Both the position numbers and the translations under genes were made by a program. Shown piece by piece: positions 8,765-17,637 of a DNA stretch of 64,000 nucleotides. Below the pieces are notes generated by a model that did not search any database, was not told the origin of the DNA, and worked only from the letters and a program-made list of their open reading frames with translations. The stretch is taken from positions 62,001-126,000 of the forward strand of contig NZ_PQIG01000122.1 in assembly GCF_012349115.1 (NCBI RefSeq), written 5' to 3'. The stretch's first letter is position 1. Every line of letters starts with the position of its first letter. The DNA is from Rhizobium ruizarguesonis (GTDB lineage: Bacteria > Pseudomonadota > Alphaproteobacteria > Rhizobiales > Rhizobiaceae).

Positions 8765-9706
8765 ATGAAACTATCGATCTGCACCGACGTGATGGGCGAC
8801 CTCTCCTTCACGGACATGCTCGACAAATGCGTCAAACTTGGTGTCGAGGGTATCGAGATGACCGGCGGCGGCTGGTCGCGCGGGCCGCACTTCCGTGCGG
8901 ACGAGCTGCTGGCCGACGGGGGCCTGCTCAAGACCAAGCTGAAGGAAATCGAAGCCCGCGGCCTGGAAATCGCCGCGCTGAATTGCTCGGCAAACCCGCT
9001 CGATCCGGGTGACATGGGCAAGCGCCACCGCAAGGAAATGGAAGACACCATCCGGCTCGCCGGCGAAATCGGCGTGAAGAAGATCGTCACCATGTCCGGC
9101 CTGCCCGAAGCCGCCCCCGGCGACACGGTGCCGAACTGGCTCGTCTACACCAAGAGCTGGCCGAACGAGATGCCTGAGCGCGACCGATATCAGTGGGAAG
9201 ATCGAGCCCTCCCGCTCTGGCACGGCCTGGTCAAGCTCGCCGATGAAGTCGGCGTCGAAAAATACGCGCTGGAAAACTTCTCGGCCATGCTCGTATGGAA
9301 CCCCGAGACCCTCTTCCGCCTGCGCAACGAAGTCGGTCCGAAAGTAGGTATGAACCTCGACCCGTCGCATCTGATGTGGATGGGCGCCGACCCGATCGCC
9401 TCCGCCCGTGCTTTGGGTGATGCCATCCATCATTGCCATGGCAAGGATACCCGCATCGAACGGGGCCTCGCCGACGTCAACGGCTTGCTCGAGCTCAAGG
9501 ACGTAACCGACGTCGCCAACCGCAGCTGGAACTATGTCGCCGTCGGCGCCGGCCATGACCTGCAATGGTGGAAGGAGTTCTTCTCCGTGGTGCGGATGGT
9601 CGGCTACAACGATTGGGTCAGCCTCGAGATGGAAGACTTCACCATGTCGACCGAGGGCGGCATCCAATCCTCCATCGATGCGCTGCAGGCAACGATCAGC
9701 CGCTGA
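8765..9706 (+). CDS. Sugar phosphate isomerase/epimerase (TIM barrel)
   Basis: This is a second AP_endonuc_2-type TIM-barrel protein, 313 residues. Visible elements include GVEGIEMTGGGW, a Glu in YALENFSAM, DPSHLMWMGADP and the metal-binding HHCHGKDT, followed by a late Glu in VSLEMEDF. Together these give the His/Glu/Asp cluster of divalent-metal isomerases. It is not recognisably IolE, whose N terminus differs, but it could replace IolE or epimerise the keto-product of the preceding dehydrogenase. It lies between the dehydrogenase and iolC on the same strand, so it is part of the same pathway. Confidence 0.84.
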   Translation: MKLSICTDVMGDLSFTDMLDKCVKLGVEGIEMTGGGWSRGPHFRADELLADGGLLKTKLKEIEARGLEIAALNCSANPLDPGDMGKRHRKEMEDTIRLAGEIGVKKIVTMSGLPEAAPGDTVPNWLVYTKSWPNEMPERDRYQWEDRALPLWHGLVKLADEVGVEKYALENFSAMLVWNPETLFRLRNEVGPKVGMNLDPSHLMWMGADPIASARALGDAIHHCHGKDTRIERGLADVNGLLELKDVTDVANRSWNYVAVGAGHDLQWWKEFFSVVRMVGYNDWVSLEMEDFTMSTEGGIQSSIDALQATISR

Positions 9707-9827
9707 TGGACAGGCGCGGGCGGTCGTTCGCCCGCGCTCCCTTGCATTGGTCGTTTCTTGTGAAGAGGCCGACGATGCCCAACCCGATCACCATGACCGA
9801 ATTCAATACTATTGCGAGGAAACCGAC

Positions 9828-11741
9828 ATGACCAAGACATTGGACGTGATCACGATCGGGCGCGCCGGCGTCGACCTCTATGGGGCGCAGGTCGGAGGAC
9901 GGCTGGAGGATATGGGATCCTTCGAAAAATATATCGGCGGCAGTCCGACCAACATTGCCTGCGGCACGGCGCGACTGGGCCTCAAGTCGGCACTGATCTC
10001 CCGGGTTGGCGATGAGCATATGGGCCGGTTCATTCGCGAGGAGCTTGCCCGGCATGGCGTTGACGGCAGAGGCGTCGTGACCGATCCCGAGCGGCTGACG
10101 GCACTCGTCATTCTCGGGATCCGGGACGAGGAACGTTTCCCGCTGATATTCTATCGGGAAAACTGTGCCGACATGGCGCTTTGCGAGCAGGATATCGATG
10201 AGGCTTTCGTTTCCAGCGCCCGTTCGGTGCTGGTGACGGGAACGCACCTCTCCCATCCGCGCACGGAAGCAGCCGTGCTCAAGGCGCTCGGCTTTGCCCG
10301 CAAGCATGGCGCCAGGACGGCTCTCGACATCGACTATCGTCCAAACCTTTGGGGAGTGGCCGGCCATGGCGAGGGAGAAAGCCGCTATGTGGCAAGCGGG
10401 CAGGTGACCGAAAAGCTCCTGGCGACGCTTCATCTGTTCGATTTGATTGTCGGGACGGAGGAAGAATTCCACATCGCCGGCGGGACGACCGATACCGTAG
10501 CGGCACTGCGGGCCGTGCGCGCCGTGACTGCGGCGACGCTCGTCTGCAAACGCGGCGCCAAAGGGGCGGTCGCATTCGAAGATGCAATACCGGACAATCT
10601 GGACGAGGGCATTTCGGGCGAGGGTTTCCCGGTCGAAGTCTTCAACGTTCTCGGCGCCGGAGACGGCTTTTTCGCTGGGCTGCTGAAAGGCTGGCTTGAT
10701 GGCGAGGATTGGCCGACCGCGCTTAGATACGCCAATGCCTGCGGCGCTTTTGCAGTCTCCCGTCACGGCTGCACGCCGGCCTATCCGTCACGTCAGGAGC
10801 TGAATTTCTTCCTCGAGCGCGGCATGACGCGCCCCGACCTGCGCAATGATCCAGCGCTGGAGCAGATACACTGGTCGACCAACCGGCATGGCGTCTGGTC
10901 CGAGATGCGAGTCTTCGCCTTCGATCACCGGATGCAGCTCGAAAGCATGGCGGGCTACACGCCGTCGAAGGGTGGCGCCTTCAAGGAGCTTTGCCTTGAA
11001 GCGGCCCTGAAAGTACAGAACGGGCGTTCCGGTTATGGAATCCTCTGCGACGACCGAATTGGCCGGCGCGCGCTCCACGCCGCCTCCGGGACCGGCCTTT
11101 GGATCGGCAGACCCTGCGAGTGGCCAGGGTCTCGGCCGCTTAGGCTGGAGCCGTCGCTTGGTCCCGATTGCGGCGGGCTTTCGGAATGGGCGCGCGCGAA
11201 CGTCGTCAAGGTGCTCTGCTTCTGCCACCCTGATGACGACGAGGCGACCTGGGCCCGGCAACTGGCGGAAGTACGGCGACTTTACGTGGCCTCGCGCCGC
11301 AACAAGTTGGAATTCCTGCTCGAGGTCATCCCTTCCAAGGTCGCAAGCATCACCACGGACACGACCGCGACGCTGATCCGCCGCTTCTATGCCGAAGGTA
11401 TTTATCCCGACTGGTGGAAGCTCGAACCGATGGACGAGCCCGAAGCTTGGACGCAGGTCTGTGCCGCCATCGAGGAAAACGATCGTCATACCAGAGGGAT
11501 CGTGGTCCTCGGCCTGGATGCGCCGGAGGACGTATTGAAGGCGAGCTTCGAAGTTGCCGCGCGCTTCCCGCTCGTCAAGGGATTTGCCGTCGGCCGGACA
11601 ATCTTCGGCTCCGTCGCCCGCGGCTGGTTCGAGGGCTCGATCAGTGATGAAGAGGCCGTCGAAGAGATGGCGAAACGATATTCCCGGCTTTGCACGGTCT
11701 GGGACGGCGCGCGGGCGCGCGTGCAGGAGGCAGCAGAATGA
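9828..11741 (+). CDS. iolC: 5-dehydro-2-deoxygluconokinase fused to DUF2090 (IolC-DUF2090)
   Basis: This is a two-domain protein of 637 residues. Residues 1 to about 330 form a PfkB sugar kinase with GGSPTNIACG (37-46) and the catalytic GAGD anion hole (276-279); this part phosphorylates 5-dehydro-2-deoxy-D-gluconate in inositol breakdown. The rest is a DUF2090 domain, opening with VFAFDHRMQLE and ending in FAVGRTIFG, believed to act as the following aldolase (IolJ role), giving dihydroxyacetone phosphate and malonate semialdehyde. ATG 9828 begins the kinase fold; the frame is open further left but overlaps the previous gene's end. It overlaps iolD by ATGA. Confidence 0.92.
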   Translation: MTKTLDVITIGRAGVDLYGAQVGGRLEDMGSFEKYIGGSPTNIACGTARLGLKSALISRVGDEHMGRFIREELARHGVDGRGVVTDPERLTALVILGIRDEERFPLIFYRENCADMALCEQDIDEAFVSSARSVLVTGTHLSHPRTEAAVLKALGFARKHGARTALDIDYRPNLWGVAGHGEGESRYVASGQVTEKLLATLHLFDLIVGTEEEFHIAGGTTDTVAALRAVRAVTAATLVCKRGAKGAVAFEDAIPDNLDEGISGEGFPVEVFNVLGAGDGFFAGLLKGWLDGEDWPTALRYANACGAFAVSRHGCTPAYPSRQELNFFLERGMTRPDLRNDPALEQIHWSTNRHGVWSEMRVFAFDHRMQLESMAGYTPSKGGAFKELCLEAALKVQNGRSGYGILCDDRIGRRALHAASGTGLWIGRPCEWPGSRPLRLEPSLGPDCGGLSEWARANVVKVLCFCHPDDDEATWARQLAEVRRLYVASRRNKLEFLLEVIPSKVASITTDTTATLIRRFYAEGIYPDWWKLEPMDEPEAWTQVCAAIEENDRHTRGIVVLGLDAPEDVLKASFEVAARFPLVKGFAVGRTIFGSVARGWFEGSISDEEAVEEMAKRYSRLCTVWDGARARVQEAAE

Positions 11742-13573
11742 CAACGGTACGAATGACAGCCGCGCAGGCCATGATGAAATGGCTCTCGGTCCAGATGACC
11801 GAGGATGGCGAACGCTTCATCGAAGGCGTCTGGGCGATCTTCGGTCACGGCAACGTCGCCGGCATCGGAGAGGCGCTGCATGGGATTGGCGACGCCCTTC
11901 CCACATGGCGCGGCCAGAACGAACAGACCATGGCGCATGCGGCAATCGCTTATGCGAAGACACTGAAGCGCCGGCGCGCCCAGGCCGTGACATCGTCGAT
12001 CGGCCCGGGCGCCACCAATATGATCACGGCTTGCGCACTTGCCCATGTCAACAGATTACCGGTGCTTTTCTTACCCGGCGACGTGTTCGCCAATCGCCGC
12101 CCCGAGCCGGTGTTGCAGCAGATCGAGGATATGAATGACGGAACCGTCAGCGCCAATGACTGCTTCCGGCCGGTCTCAGCCTATTTCGACCGGATCGCCC
12201 GTCCCGAGCATCTCCTGACTTGCTTGCCGCGCGCCCTGGCCGTCATGACCGATCCCGGCAGCTGCGGCCCCGTTACGCTCGCCTTCTGCCAGGATGTGCA
12301 AGCAGAGCTCTACGACTACCCTCAGGCATTTTTCGAACCGAAGGTGTGGCGCATCCGCCGACCCGAACCGGATCCGCGAGAGGTCGCAGATCTCGCCGAT
12401 GCCATCCGGGCTGCGCGCAAGCCAGTCATCATTTCCGGTGGCGGCGTTATCTATTCTGAGGCCGAGGCCGAGCTTGCCGCATTCGCGGAAAAGCACCATA
12501 TCCCGTTTGTCGAAACGCAAGCCGGGAAGGGCGCCAACAGCTGGGAGCACCCGCTGAATTTCGGATCACCTGGTGTGACCGGATCGGCGTCGGCCAATGC
12601 GCTTTGCGCCGAGGCGGACCTCGTGCTCGGCATCGGCACGCGCTTCCAGGATTTCACCACAGGCAGCTGGACGCTCTTCCGCAATCCCTCGCGCCGGCTC
12701 GCTTCGATCAACCTTGCCGGATATGACGCAACCAAGCATTCGGCATTGCCCTGTGTCGGCGATGCCAAGGTCACGCTGGCGCGCCTGTCCACCGCGCTTG
12801 AGGCGTATCGCGGGGCCGGCGTCGATGCCGGGAGCAGGACCGACTGGCACAAAACGGTCGAGCGTGTGACGGCGGCGCCGGAAACGGATGGGCCTGGAAA
12901 CCTGCCCACCGATGCGCAAGTCATCGGCGCCGTGCAGCGGGTGGCGAAGGAAAACTCCGTGGTCATGTGCGCGGCCGGCACCATGCCGGGCGCACTGCAG
13001 GTGCTGTGGCAATCTGCCAAGGGCGGATACCACATGGAATATGGTTTCTCCTGCATGGGTTACGAAGTGGCGGGCGCCATGGGCATCAAGCTCGCACGCC
13101 CCGACAAGGACGTCATCTGCTTCGTCGGCGACGGCTCCTACATGATGGCCAATTCGGAACTCGCCACCGCCGTCATGCGGCGGGTGCCGTTCACCGTGGT
13201 GTTGACCGACAACCGCGGTTACGGCTGCATCAACCGTCTTCAGATCGAGTGCGGCGGCGCCGAATTCAACAACATGTACAAGGACTGCAATGTCGACATA
13301 CAGCCCGAGATCGATTTTGTTGCGCATGCCGCCTCGATGGGCGCCCATGCCGAAAAGATTGGGTCCACCGCCGAGCTGGAGACACGCATCGTGGCGGCGC
13401 GGGAACGCAACATTCCGAGCGTTCTGGTGATCGACACCGATGCGGGTCCCGGGACCGACGCAGGTGGCCATTGGTGGGACGTTGCCGTCCCGCAGGTCGG
13501 CGGCCCGGAGCGGCTCGAGCAGGCCCGCGCGCGTTACAACGAGAATGCCGCCAATCAACGCGTGTTTGATTGA
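11738..13573 (+). CDS. iolD: 3D-(3,5/4)-trihydroxycyclohexane-1,2-dione hydrolase (IolD)
   Basis: This is a thiamine-diphosphate enzyme of 611 residues. The N-terminal domain has FGHGNVAGIGEAL and ATSSIGPGATNM-like segments of acetolactate-synthase relatives; the C-terminal ThDP motif is GDGSYMMANSELATAVMRR with a downstream Asn in DNRGYGCIN. IolD opens the cyclitol ring of the diketone to 5-deoxy-glucuronate. ATG 11738 overlaps the iolC stop in ATGA and follows AGGAGG, so translation is coupled. iolE and iolB, which flank iolD in classical rhizobial loci, are absent here; the next gene belongs to a different promoter. Confidence 0.93.
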   Translation: MTTVRMTAAQAMMKWLSVQMTEDGERFIEGVWAIFGHGNVAGIGEALHGIGDALPTWRGQNEQTMAHAAIAYAKTLKRRRAQAVTSSIGPGATNMITACALAHVNRLPVLFLPGDVFANRRPEPVLQQIEDMNDGTVSANDCFRPVSAYFDRIARPEHLLTCLPRALAVMTDPGSCGPVTLAFCQDVQAELYDYPQAFFEPKVWRIRRPEPDPREVADLADAIRAARKPVIISGGGVIYSEAEAELAAFAEKHHIPFVETQAGKGANSWEHPLNFGSPGVTGSASANALCAEADLVLGIGTRFQDFTTGSWTLFRNPSRRLASINLAGYDATKHSALPCVGDAKVTLARLSTALEAYRGAGVDAGSRTDWHKTVERVTAAPETDGPGNLPTDAQVIGAVQRVAKENSVVMCAAGTMPGALQVLWQSAKGGYHMEYGFSCMGYEVAGAMGIKLARPDKDVICFVGDGSYMMANSELATAVMRRVPFTVVLTDNRGYGCINRLQIECGGAEFNNMYKDCNVDIQPEIDFVAHAASMGAHAEKIGSTAELETRIVAARERNIPSVLVIDTDAGPGTDAGGHWWDVAVPQVGGPERLEQARARYNENAANQRVFD

Positions 13574-13643
13574 AAGACTGGAACTTGGCTCTCAGCCTGG
13601 ATGCTCCGGCGACACGGCGGACACCTGCGCGCAAAGATCAGTC

Positions 13644-13681
13644 TGGACACTATTATGGACACGTGTTCTATAAAATGGACA
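13644..13681. promoter_or_regulatory. Tandem IclR-type operators upstream of the 13701 gene
   Basis: Two 18-bp sites begin exactly 20 bases apart: TGGACACTATTATGGACA (13644-13661) and TGTTCTATAAAATGGACA (13664-13681). The second has the partial palindrome TGTnC(A/T) N6 TGnACA and contains a -10-like TATAAA. The same pair with the same spacing lies at 23149-23186 next to the IclR gene. Confidence 0.7.
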
Positions 13682-13700
13682 GATTTGACGGGAGCACGCC

Positions 13701-14885
13701 ATGCATCTTTCCATGTGGACCTACCCCTGGGACATTCAGGACCAGGGGCTCGACGCCTTTGCCGCCGAGCTTCGCGGCCGTGCGGGCCTGACGACGGTCA
13801 GCCTGGCGACTTCCTATCACGCCGGCCGGTTCCTGCAGCCGCGGAGCCCGCAGCAGAAGGCCTATTTCCCCGAGGACGGGACCGTCTACTTCCGGCCGGA
13901 TGAGAGCCTGTGGCGGGATAAGCTGATCCGGCCGCTGATGGCTGGGAATGTCACTGAGCGCGGCGACATGCTGGAAGCACTCGTCCGGGCGCGCGACACG
14001 ACGGGTCTCAAGGTCTCCTGCTGGACGGTCTGCCTGCACAATACCCGTCTCGGCATGCTGCATCCCGATCATGTGACGCGGAACGCCTTCGGCAATCCCA
14101 ACTATTACAATCTCTGCCCTTCCAGCCCGGCGGCGCGGGACTATGCCGTCACCCTTGTTCGCGACATCACGACCAACTACCGGCCCGATATGGTGGAACT
14201 CGAGAGCCCGAACTTCATGGGATTCGCGCATGAATACCATCACGAGAAAGACGGTGTCGGGCTCAACGCCGAAGACGATTTCCTGCTGTCGCTCTGCTTC
14301 TGCGACCATTGCACGGCGCGCGCCATAAAGTCCGGCGTGCCGGTCGAAGGCGCGCGCGGAACGGTCGCGCGCTTCATCGCGGAACTCTGCGAACGAGCTG
14401 TCCCGGAACGGCAATTCCCCGACTTCCCGGCCGCCGGCATCGATGCCTTTCGCGATCATCCTGATCTCTGTGCCTATCTCACTTGGCGCAGCGAACCGGT
14501 GACCAGCCTGATCGGCGAGATCAAGGCGGTCGCCGATCCGGCGACACGCATCGTGCTCATCGACCTGAAGGACGGTTGGCTCGGCGGCGTCGATCTGGCA
14601 GCCGCCGGCAAGCTCTGCGACGGGGCGATCCTCTGCTGCTACGACATGGAGCCGGATGCCGTCGGCGATGTCATCCGGACCGGCCGGGCGGCAATCGGAC
14701 CGGGCAAGTTCCTCGGGGTGGGCCTGCGCGTCTTCTATCCTGAGGTCAGCGGGCCGGCGGTGCTCGCCGCACGCGCCAAGGCCGCCGTCAATGCCGGCGC
14801 TGACGGCGTGAACTTCTACAATTACGGCCTGATACCGGCAAAGCGTCTCGACTGGGTCAAGGCAGCGATCGACGCAATCGCTTGA
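13701..14885 (+). CDS. Conserved protein of unknown function, probable TIM-barrel hydrolase-like
   Basis: This is a 394-residue soluble protein that I do not recognise by name. It starts HLSMWTYPWDIQDQG, contains SCWTVCLHNTRLG, the acidic strand VELESPNF, a small CFCDHC cysteine cluster (about residue 200) and ends GVNFYNYGLIP. Alternating strands and helices with conserved acidic ends, and the CxxC-type cluster after an LSLCFC segment, resemble putative glycoside-hydrolase-like barrels, but no catalytic pair can be proved. It is convergent with the eight-gene operon ending at 14901 and shares its operator pair, so it probably acts in that pathway. Its own ATG follows GGGAG. Confidence 0.72.
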   Translation: MHLSMWTYPWDIQDQGLDAFAAELRGRAGLTTVSLATSYHAGRFLQPRSPQQKAYFPEDGTVYFRPDESLWRDKLIRPLMAGNVTERGDMLEALVRARDTTGLKVSCWTVCLHNTRLGMLHPDHVTRNAFGNPNYYNLCPSSPAARDYAVTLVRDITTNYRPDMVELESPNFMGFAHEYHHEKDGVGLNAEDDFLLSLCFCDHCTARAIKSGVPVEGARGTVARFIAELCERAVPERQFPDFPAAGIDAFRDHPDLCAYLTWRSEPVTSLIGEIKAVADPATRIVLIDLKDGWLGGVDLAAAGKLCDGAILCCYDMEPDAVGDVIRTGRAAIGPGKFLGVGLRVFYPEVSGPAVLAARAKAAVNAGADGVNFYNYGLIPAKRLDWVKAAIDAIA

Positions 14886-14900
14886 GCAGATCAGCGCTCC

Positions 14901-15914
14901 TCAGGACGCGATGGGTTCGGCGACCTGGATCAGGCAGTCGCCGGCCTGGCTGTCGCAATGCAGCCTGTGGGAAATGACAATGCCGCTCTCGGCAAAGCGC
15001 AGCTCTTCCTCCGGCTGCTCCAGGCGTTCCAAATCATGATACCATCCGGCAAGCTCGCCGGCGGCAACGATGGCGCCGAGGGCTGTAGCCGGCTCGAACC
15101 AGCCTCTGCGGTTCGCATAGATGCCCTGGCTGTGCCTAGATAGTGAAAGCAGCTGCAACGGCCCGGGCTCGGTGAGCGGCGCGCGCGACAGGACCGGACG
15201 CTTCACGATGCCGAGTGTGACGAGCAGCCGATCGATCGCCGCCGCCGTGAAGGCCATGGTCGCAGGCGTCACGGTGCCGCCGCCGCCGAATTCGCCGGAA
15301 AGACCGACGGTTCCGGCCCTTGCCGCAGCCCCCATCGATGTCGGCGCCGTCGGCCCGTTATCGGCGATGAAGGCATGCGCCGCACCCATGGCGCGCATCA
15401 GTGAAACGGACCGTTCGAAGCGGGTGGCATCGGTCTGCCGCTCGATCAGCGTGCAGGGAAGATGCGCCATGGAGGTGCCGCCCGAATGCAGATCGAGCAC
15501 GACGTCATGGCGCGGAAAAAGTTCATGTTCGAGGAAATGCGCCATCCGCGCCGTCGGCGACCCGCTGGGATCGCCGGGAAACGCCCGATTGAGATTGCCG
15601 CCGTCGAAGGGCGAGCAGCGCTTGGCCGCCATCACCGCCGGCAGGTTCGCCATCGGCAGGATGGTGACGGCGCCGCGGATTTCGGCGATATCCAGCAGCC
15701 GCATCAGGCGGCCCAGCTGGAGTTCACCCTCATACTCGTCGCCATGATTGCCGGCCATCAGCAGCAAAGACGGCCCCTCGCCATTCCTCAGGCGAAGGAC
15801 CGGAATGCGGATCTGATAATAGGGCGACCGGTCGATCGAATAGGGAATGGCGAGGTGACCGGCCTGCCGGCCCTCGCGCGAAAAGTCGATCGGATTGACG
15901 AGACCGCTATGCAT
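14901..15914 (-). CDS. Succinylglutamate desuccinylase/aspartoacylase family deacylase (DoeB-like)
   Basis: This 337-residue protein is of the AstE/AspA zinc hydrolase family. GNHGDEYEGEL (about residues 56-66) supplies the His and Glu zinc ligands and DLHSGG the second His, with NLNRAFPG as the substrate-binding Asn-Arg segment. The closest named relatives I recall are N-alpha-acetyl-diaminobutyrate deacetylases (DoeB) of ectoine breakdown. No ectoine hydrolase or DoeC/DoeD partner is nearby, so another N-acyl amino acid is likely. It is the last gene of the operon that begins at 23102, 31 bases after the RidA gene. Confidence 0.85.
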   Translation of the reverse strand: MHSGLVNPIDFSREGRQAGHLAIPYSIDRSPYYQIRIPVLRLRNGEGPSLLLMAGNHGDEYEGELQLGRLMRLLDIAEIRGAVTILPMANLPAVMAAKRCSPFDGGNLNRAFPGDPSGSPTARMAHFLEHELFPRHDVVLDLHSGGTSMAHLPCTLIERQTDATRFERSVSLMRAMGAAHAFIADNGPTAPTSMGAAARAGTVGLSGEFGGGGTVTPATMAFTAAAIDRLLVTLGIVKRPVLSRAPLTEPGPLQLLSLSRHSQGIYANRRGWFEPATALGAIVAAGELAGWYHDLERLEQPEEELRFAESGIVISHRLHCDSQAGDCLIQVAEPIAS

Positions 15915-15945
15915 GATGCCTCCAGTGCGGACGGTTGCGATGCCG

Positions 15946-16290
15946 TCAAAGGGCGGCGATCGCGGTCATTTCGACGCGCAGATCGGGATCGGCCAGACGT
16001 GCTTCGGTGCAGGCGCGGGCCGGCGGGTTTTCGATATCGATCCAGTCATCATAGACGCTGTTCATCGCCTCGAAATCAACGATCGCCGGCAGGAAGACGT
16101 TGACGGCGATGAGGCGTGAGCGGTCGATACCGGCTTCCTTCAAGAGGGCGTCGATCTTGCCGAGCACGTCGCGGGTCTGATCCTCGATATCAGCCTTGCG
16201 ATTTTCCGCGACCTGGCCGGCAATATAGACGAGACCGCCGTAGCTGACGGCTTGGCTCATACGCGAACCTTTCTGATAACGCTGGATCAT
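15946..16290 (-). CDS. RidA/YjgF family protein
   Basis: This is a small protein of 114 residues with the RidA fold: YGGLVYIAGQVAENRKADIEDQTRDVL at the start and PPARACTEARLADPDLRVEM near the end, containing the conserved Arg that hydrolyses enamine/imine intermediates. RidA relatives clear 2-aminoacrylate-type intermediates released by PLP-dependent dehydratases and lyases. The gene directly follows the PLP enzyme at 16327-17637 (36 bases apart), which fits exactly this role. ATG 16290 is preceded by AGGAAAA. Confidence 0.88.
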   Translation of the reverse strand: MIQRYQKGSRMSQAVSYGGLVYIAGQVAENRKADIEDQTRDVLGKIDALLKEAGIDRSRLIAVNVFLPAIVDFEAMNSVYDDWIDIENPPARACTEARLADPDLRVEMTAIAAL

Positions 16291-16326
16291 GGCGGGTTTT
16301 CCTTTTCTTGCTTTTGGAGGGAGAGG

Positions 16327-17637
16327 TCAGCCGAAGCTGGTCAGATAGGCCGTTGTCACCGAATGGTCCGGATCGAGGCCGTAAAGGATGGTATGCCGGT
16401 CAAGGCAGGTGCAGGGATGCGAGATGCCGCACTCGATGACGTCGCCGACCGCGACGTCGCTGCCGTCGGTAAGGGCCACGAAGGCGTGCTGATCGTTGAG
16501 GCGAAACACTTCAGCGCTTTCGAGATCGGCAAAATAGGCCCCATTACGATAGAGCACCAACGGCCGCGGCAGGCCCTGGTCCATCGCCACGTCGCGCATG
16601 CCCATGCCGCAGATCGCAAGCCGCGCCTCCGGCCGCGACAGGACCTCGGCCCAGACCCGCAGCGCCGGACGGAAAGCTGCGGCCGCCGAAACCATCTCGC
16701 CGCCGATGCGGAAACCGCCGCGTGCATCGAGGCCGGCAAGGCCGCGCTCGTAGATGCCGTGATCGTGGAAGAAGATCGCGCCGCTGCGCAGCACCAGCCG
16801 GCAGGCGGGATCGGCCGCAACGGCGGCTGAAAGCCTGGCAATCACAAGGTCGAAAAAGACCGAACCGCCGGCCGTGACGAGGAGCGGCCGCTCCTTGCCT
16901 ACGCGGGCGCGCAGCTTCGGCAGGAAATCTGATGTCACAGCCATCAGCGCGTCGATGCGACGCATCGTCTCTTGCGCATCGGCGGTCGCCGCCGCCCCCT
17001 CATAGGCGGCAATGCCGGTCAGCCGGAAGGCCGGCGTCTCCGCGGCAAGGATCGCCTCGAGAATGGCCTCGGCGGCGTCGACGCCGCGGGCACCGGCGCG
17101 GCCGGCGCCGAACTCCACCAGCAGGCCGAGGGGCGGCAGATCGGCACGCTCCTGCCATGCGGTACGGAGAGCATCGACGAGCGCTGTCGAATCCACGAAG
17201 ATGTGGAGTTCGGCATCGGGATAGTGGCCAAGCAGGGCCGCGAGCCGGCAGGCAGCGGCGGCCCCGCCGATTTCGTTGGCGAGGATCAGCCGGCGTTGTC
17301 CCGCCTTGAGCAGGACGGCGGCCTGGCGGATATCGGCGACCGTCGTGCCCCAGGCGCCTGCCGCCAGAAGTGCCTCCGCCAGCGCCGTCGACATCGGTGT
17401 CTTGGCGTGCGGCGCGATCTCGGCGCCGTGGCTCTTCACATAGGCCATCATCAGTTCGACATTGCCGGAGAAAGCCTGCCGGTCGAGCGAGATCAGCGGC
17501 AGGGCCATCCTGCCATCATAGGGCTTCCATCCCTGCTTGCCGATGGCATCAAGCGGGAGCGGCGGATTGCCCGGCGGAAAGCCGAGCACCCGCTCGTCGA
17601 TCAGCACATTTTCCGTTGTGATATGAAGGTCAGACAT
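16327..17637 (-). CDS. PLP-dependent alanine-racemase-fold lyase (D-threonine aldolase / D-serine dehydratase-like)
   Basis: This is a 436-residue protein. The PLP lysine lies in APHAKTPMS, the start of the alanine-racemase barrel, and the C-terminal domain has QHAFVAL and ECGISHPCTCLDR, the His and Cys zinc ligands of eukaryotic-type D-serine dehydratase and D-threonine aldolase. These enzymes act on D-3-hydroxy amino acids. The ATG at 17637 overlaps the amidohydrolase gene by 8 bases and follows GGAGGGG; a longer open frame to the left has no homologous content. Together with RidA it suggests the operon ends in D-hydroxy-amino-acid degradation. The exact substrate is unknown. Confidence 0.83.
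   Translation of the reverse strand: MSDLHITTENVLIDERVLGFPPGNPPLPLDAIGKQGWKPYDGRMALPLISLDRQAFSGNVELMMAYVKSHGAEIAPHAKTPMSTALAEALLAAGAWGTTVADIRQAAVLLKAGQRRLILANEIGGAAAACRLAALLGHYPDAELHIFVDSTALVDALRTAWQERADLPPLGLLVEFGAGRAGARGVDAAEAILEAILAAETPAFRLTGIAAYEGAAATADAQETMRRIDALMAVTSDFLPKLRARVGKERPLLVTAGGSVFFDLVIARLSAAVAADPACRLVLRSGAIFFHDHGIYERGLAGLDARGGFRIGGEMVSAAAAFRPALRVWAEVLSRPEARLAICGMGMRDVAMDQGLPRPLVLYRNGAYFADLESAEVFRLNDQHAFVALTDGSDVAVGDVIECGISHPCTCLDRHTILYGLDPDHSVTTAYLTSFG

Noticed and set aside
14901-15914. Ectoine degradation gene doeB in the strict sense
   Set aside because: The deacylase resembles DoeB, but no ectoine hydrolase, DoeC/DoeD or ectoine importer is in the operon, so only family membership is claimed.
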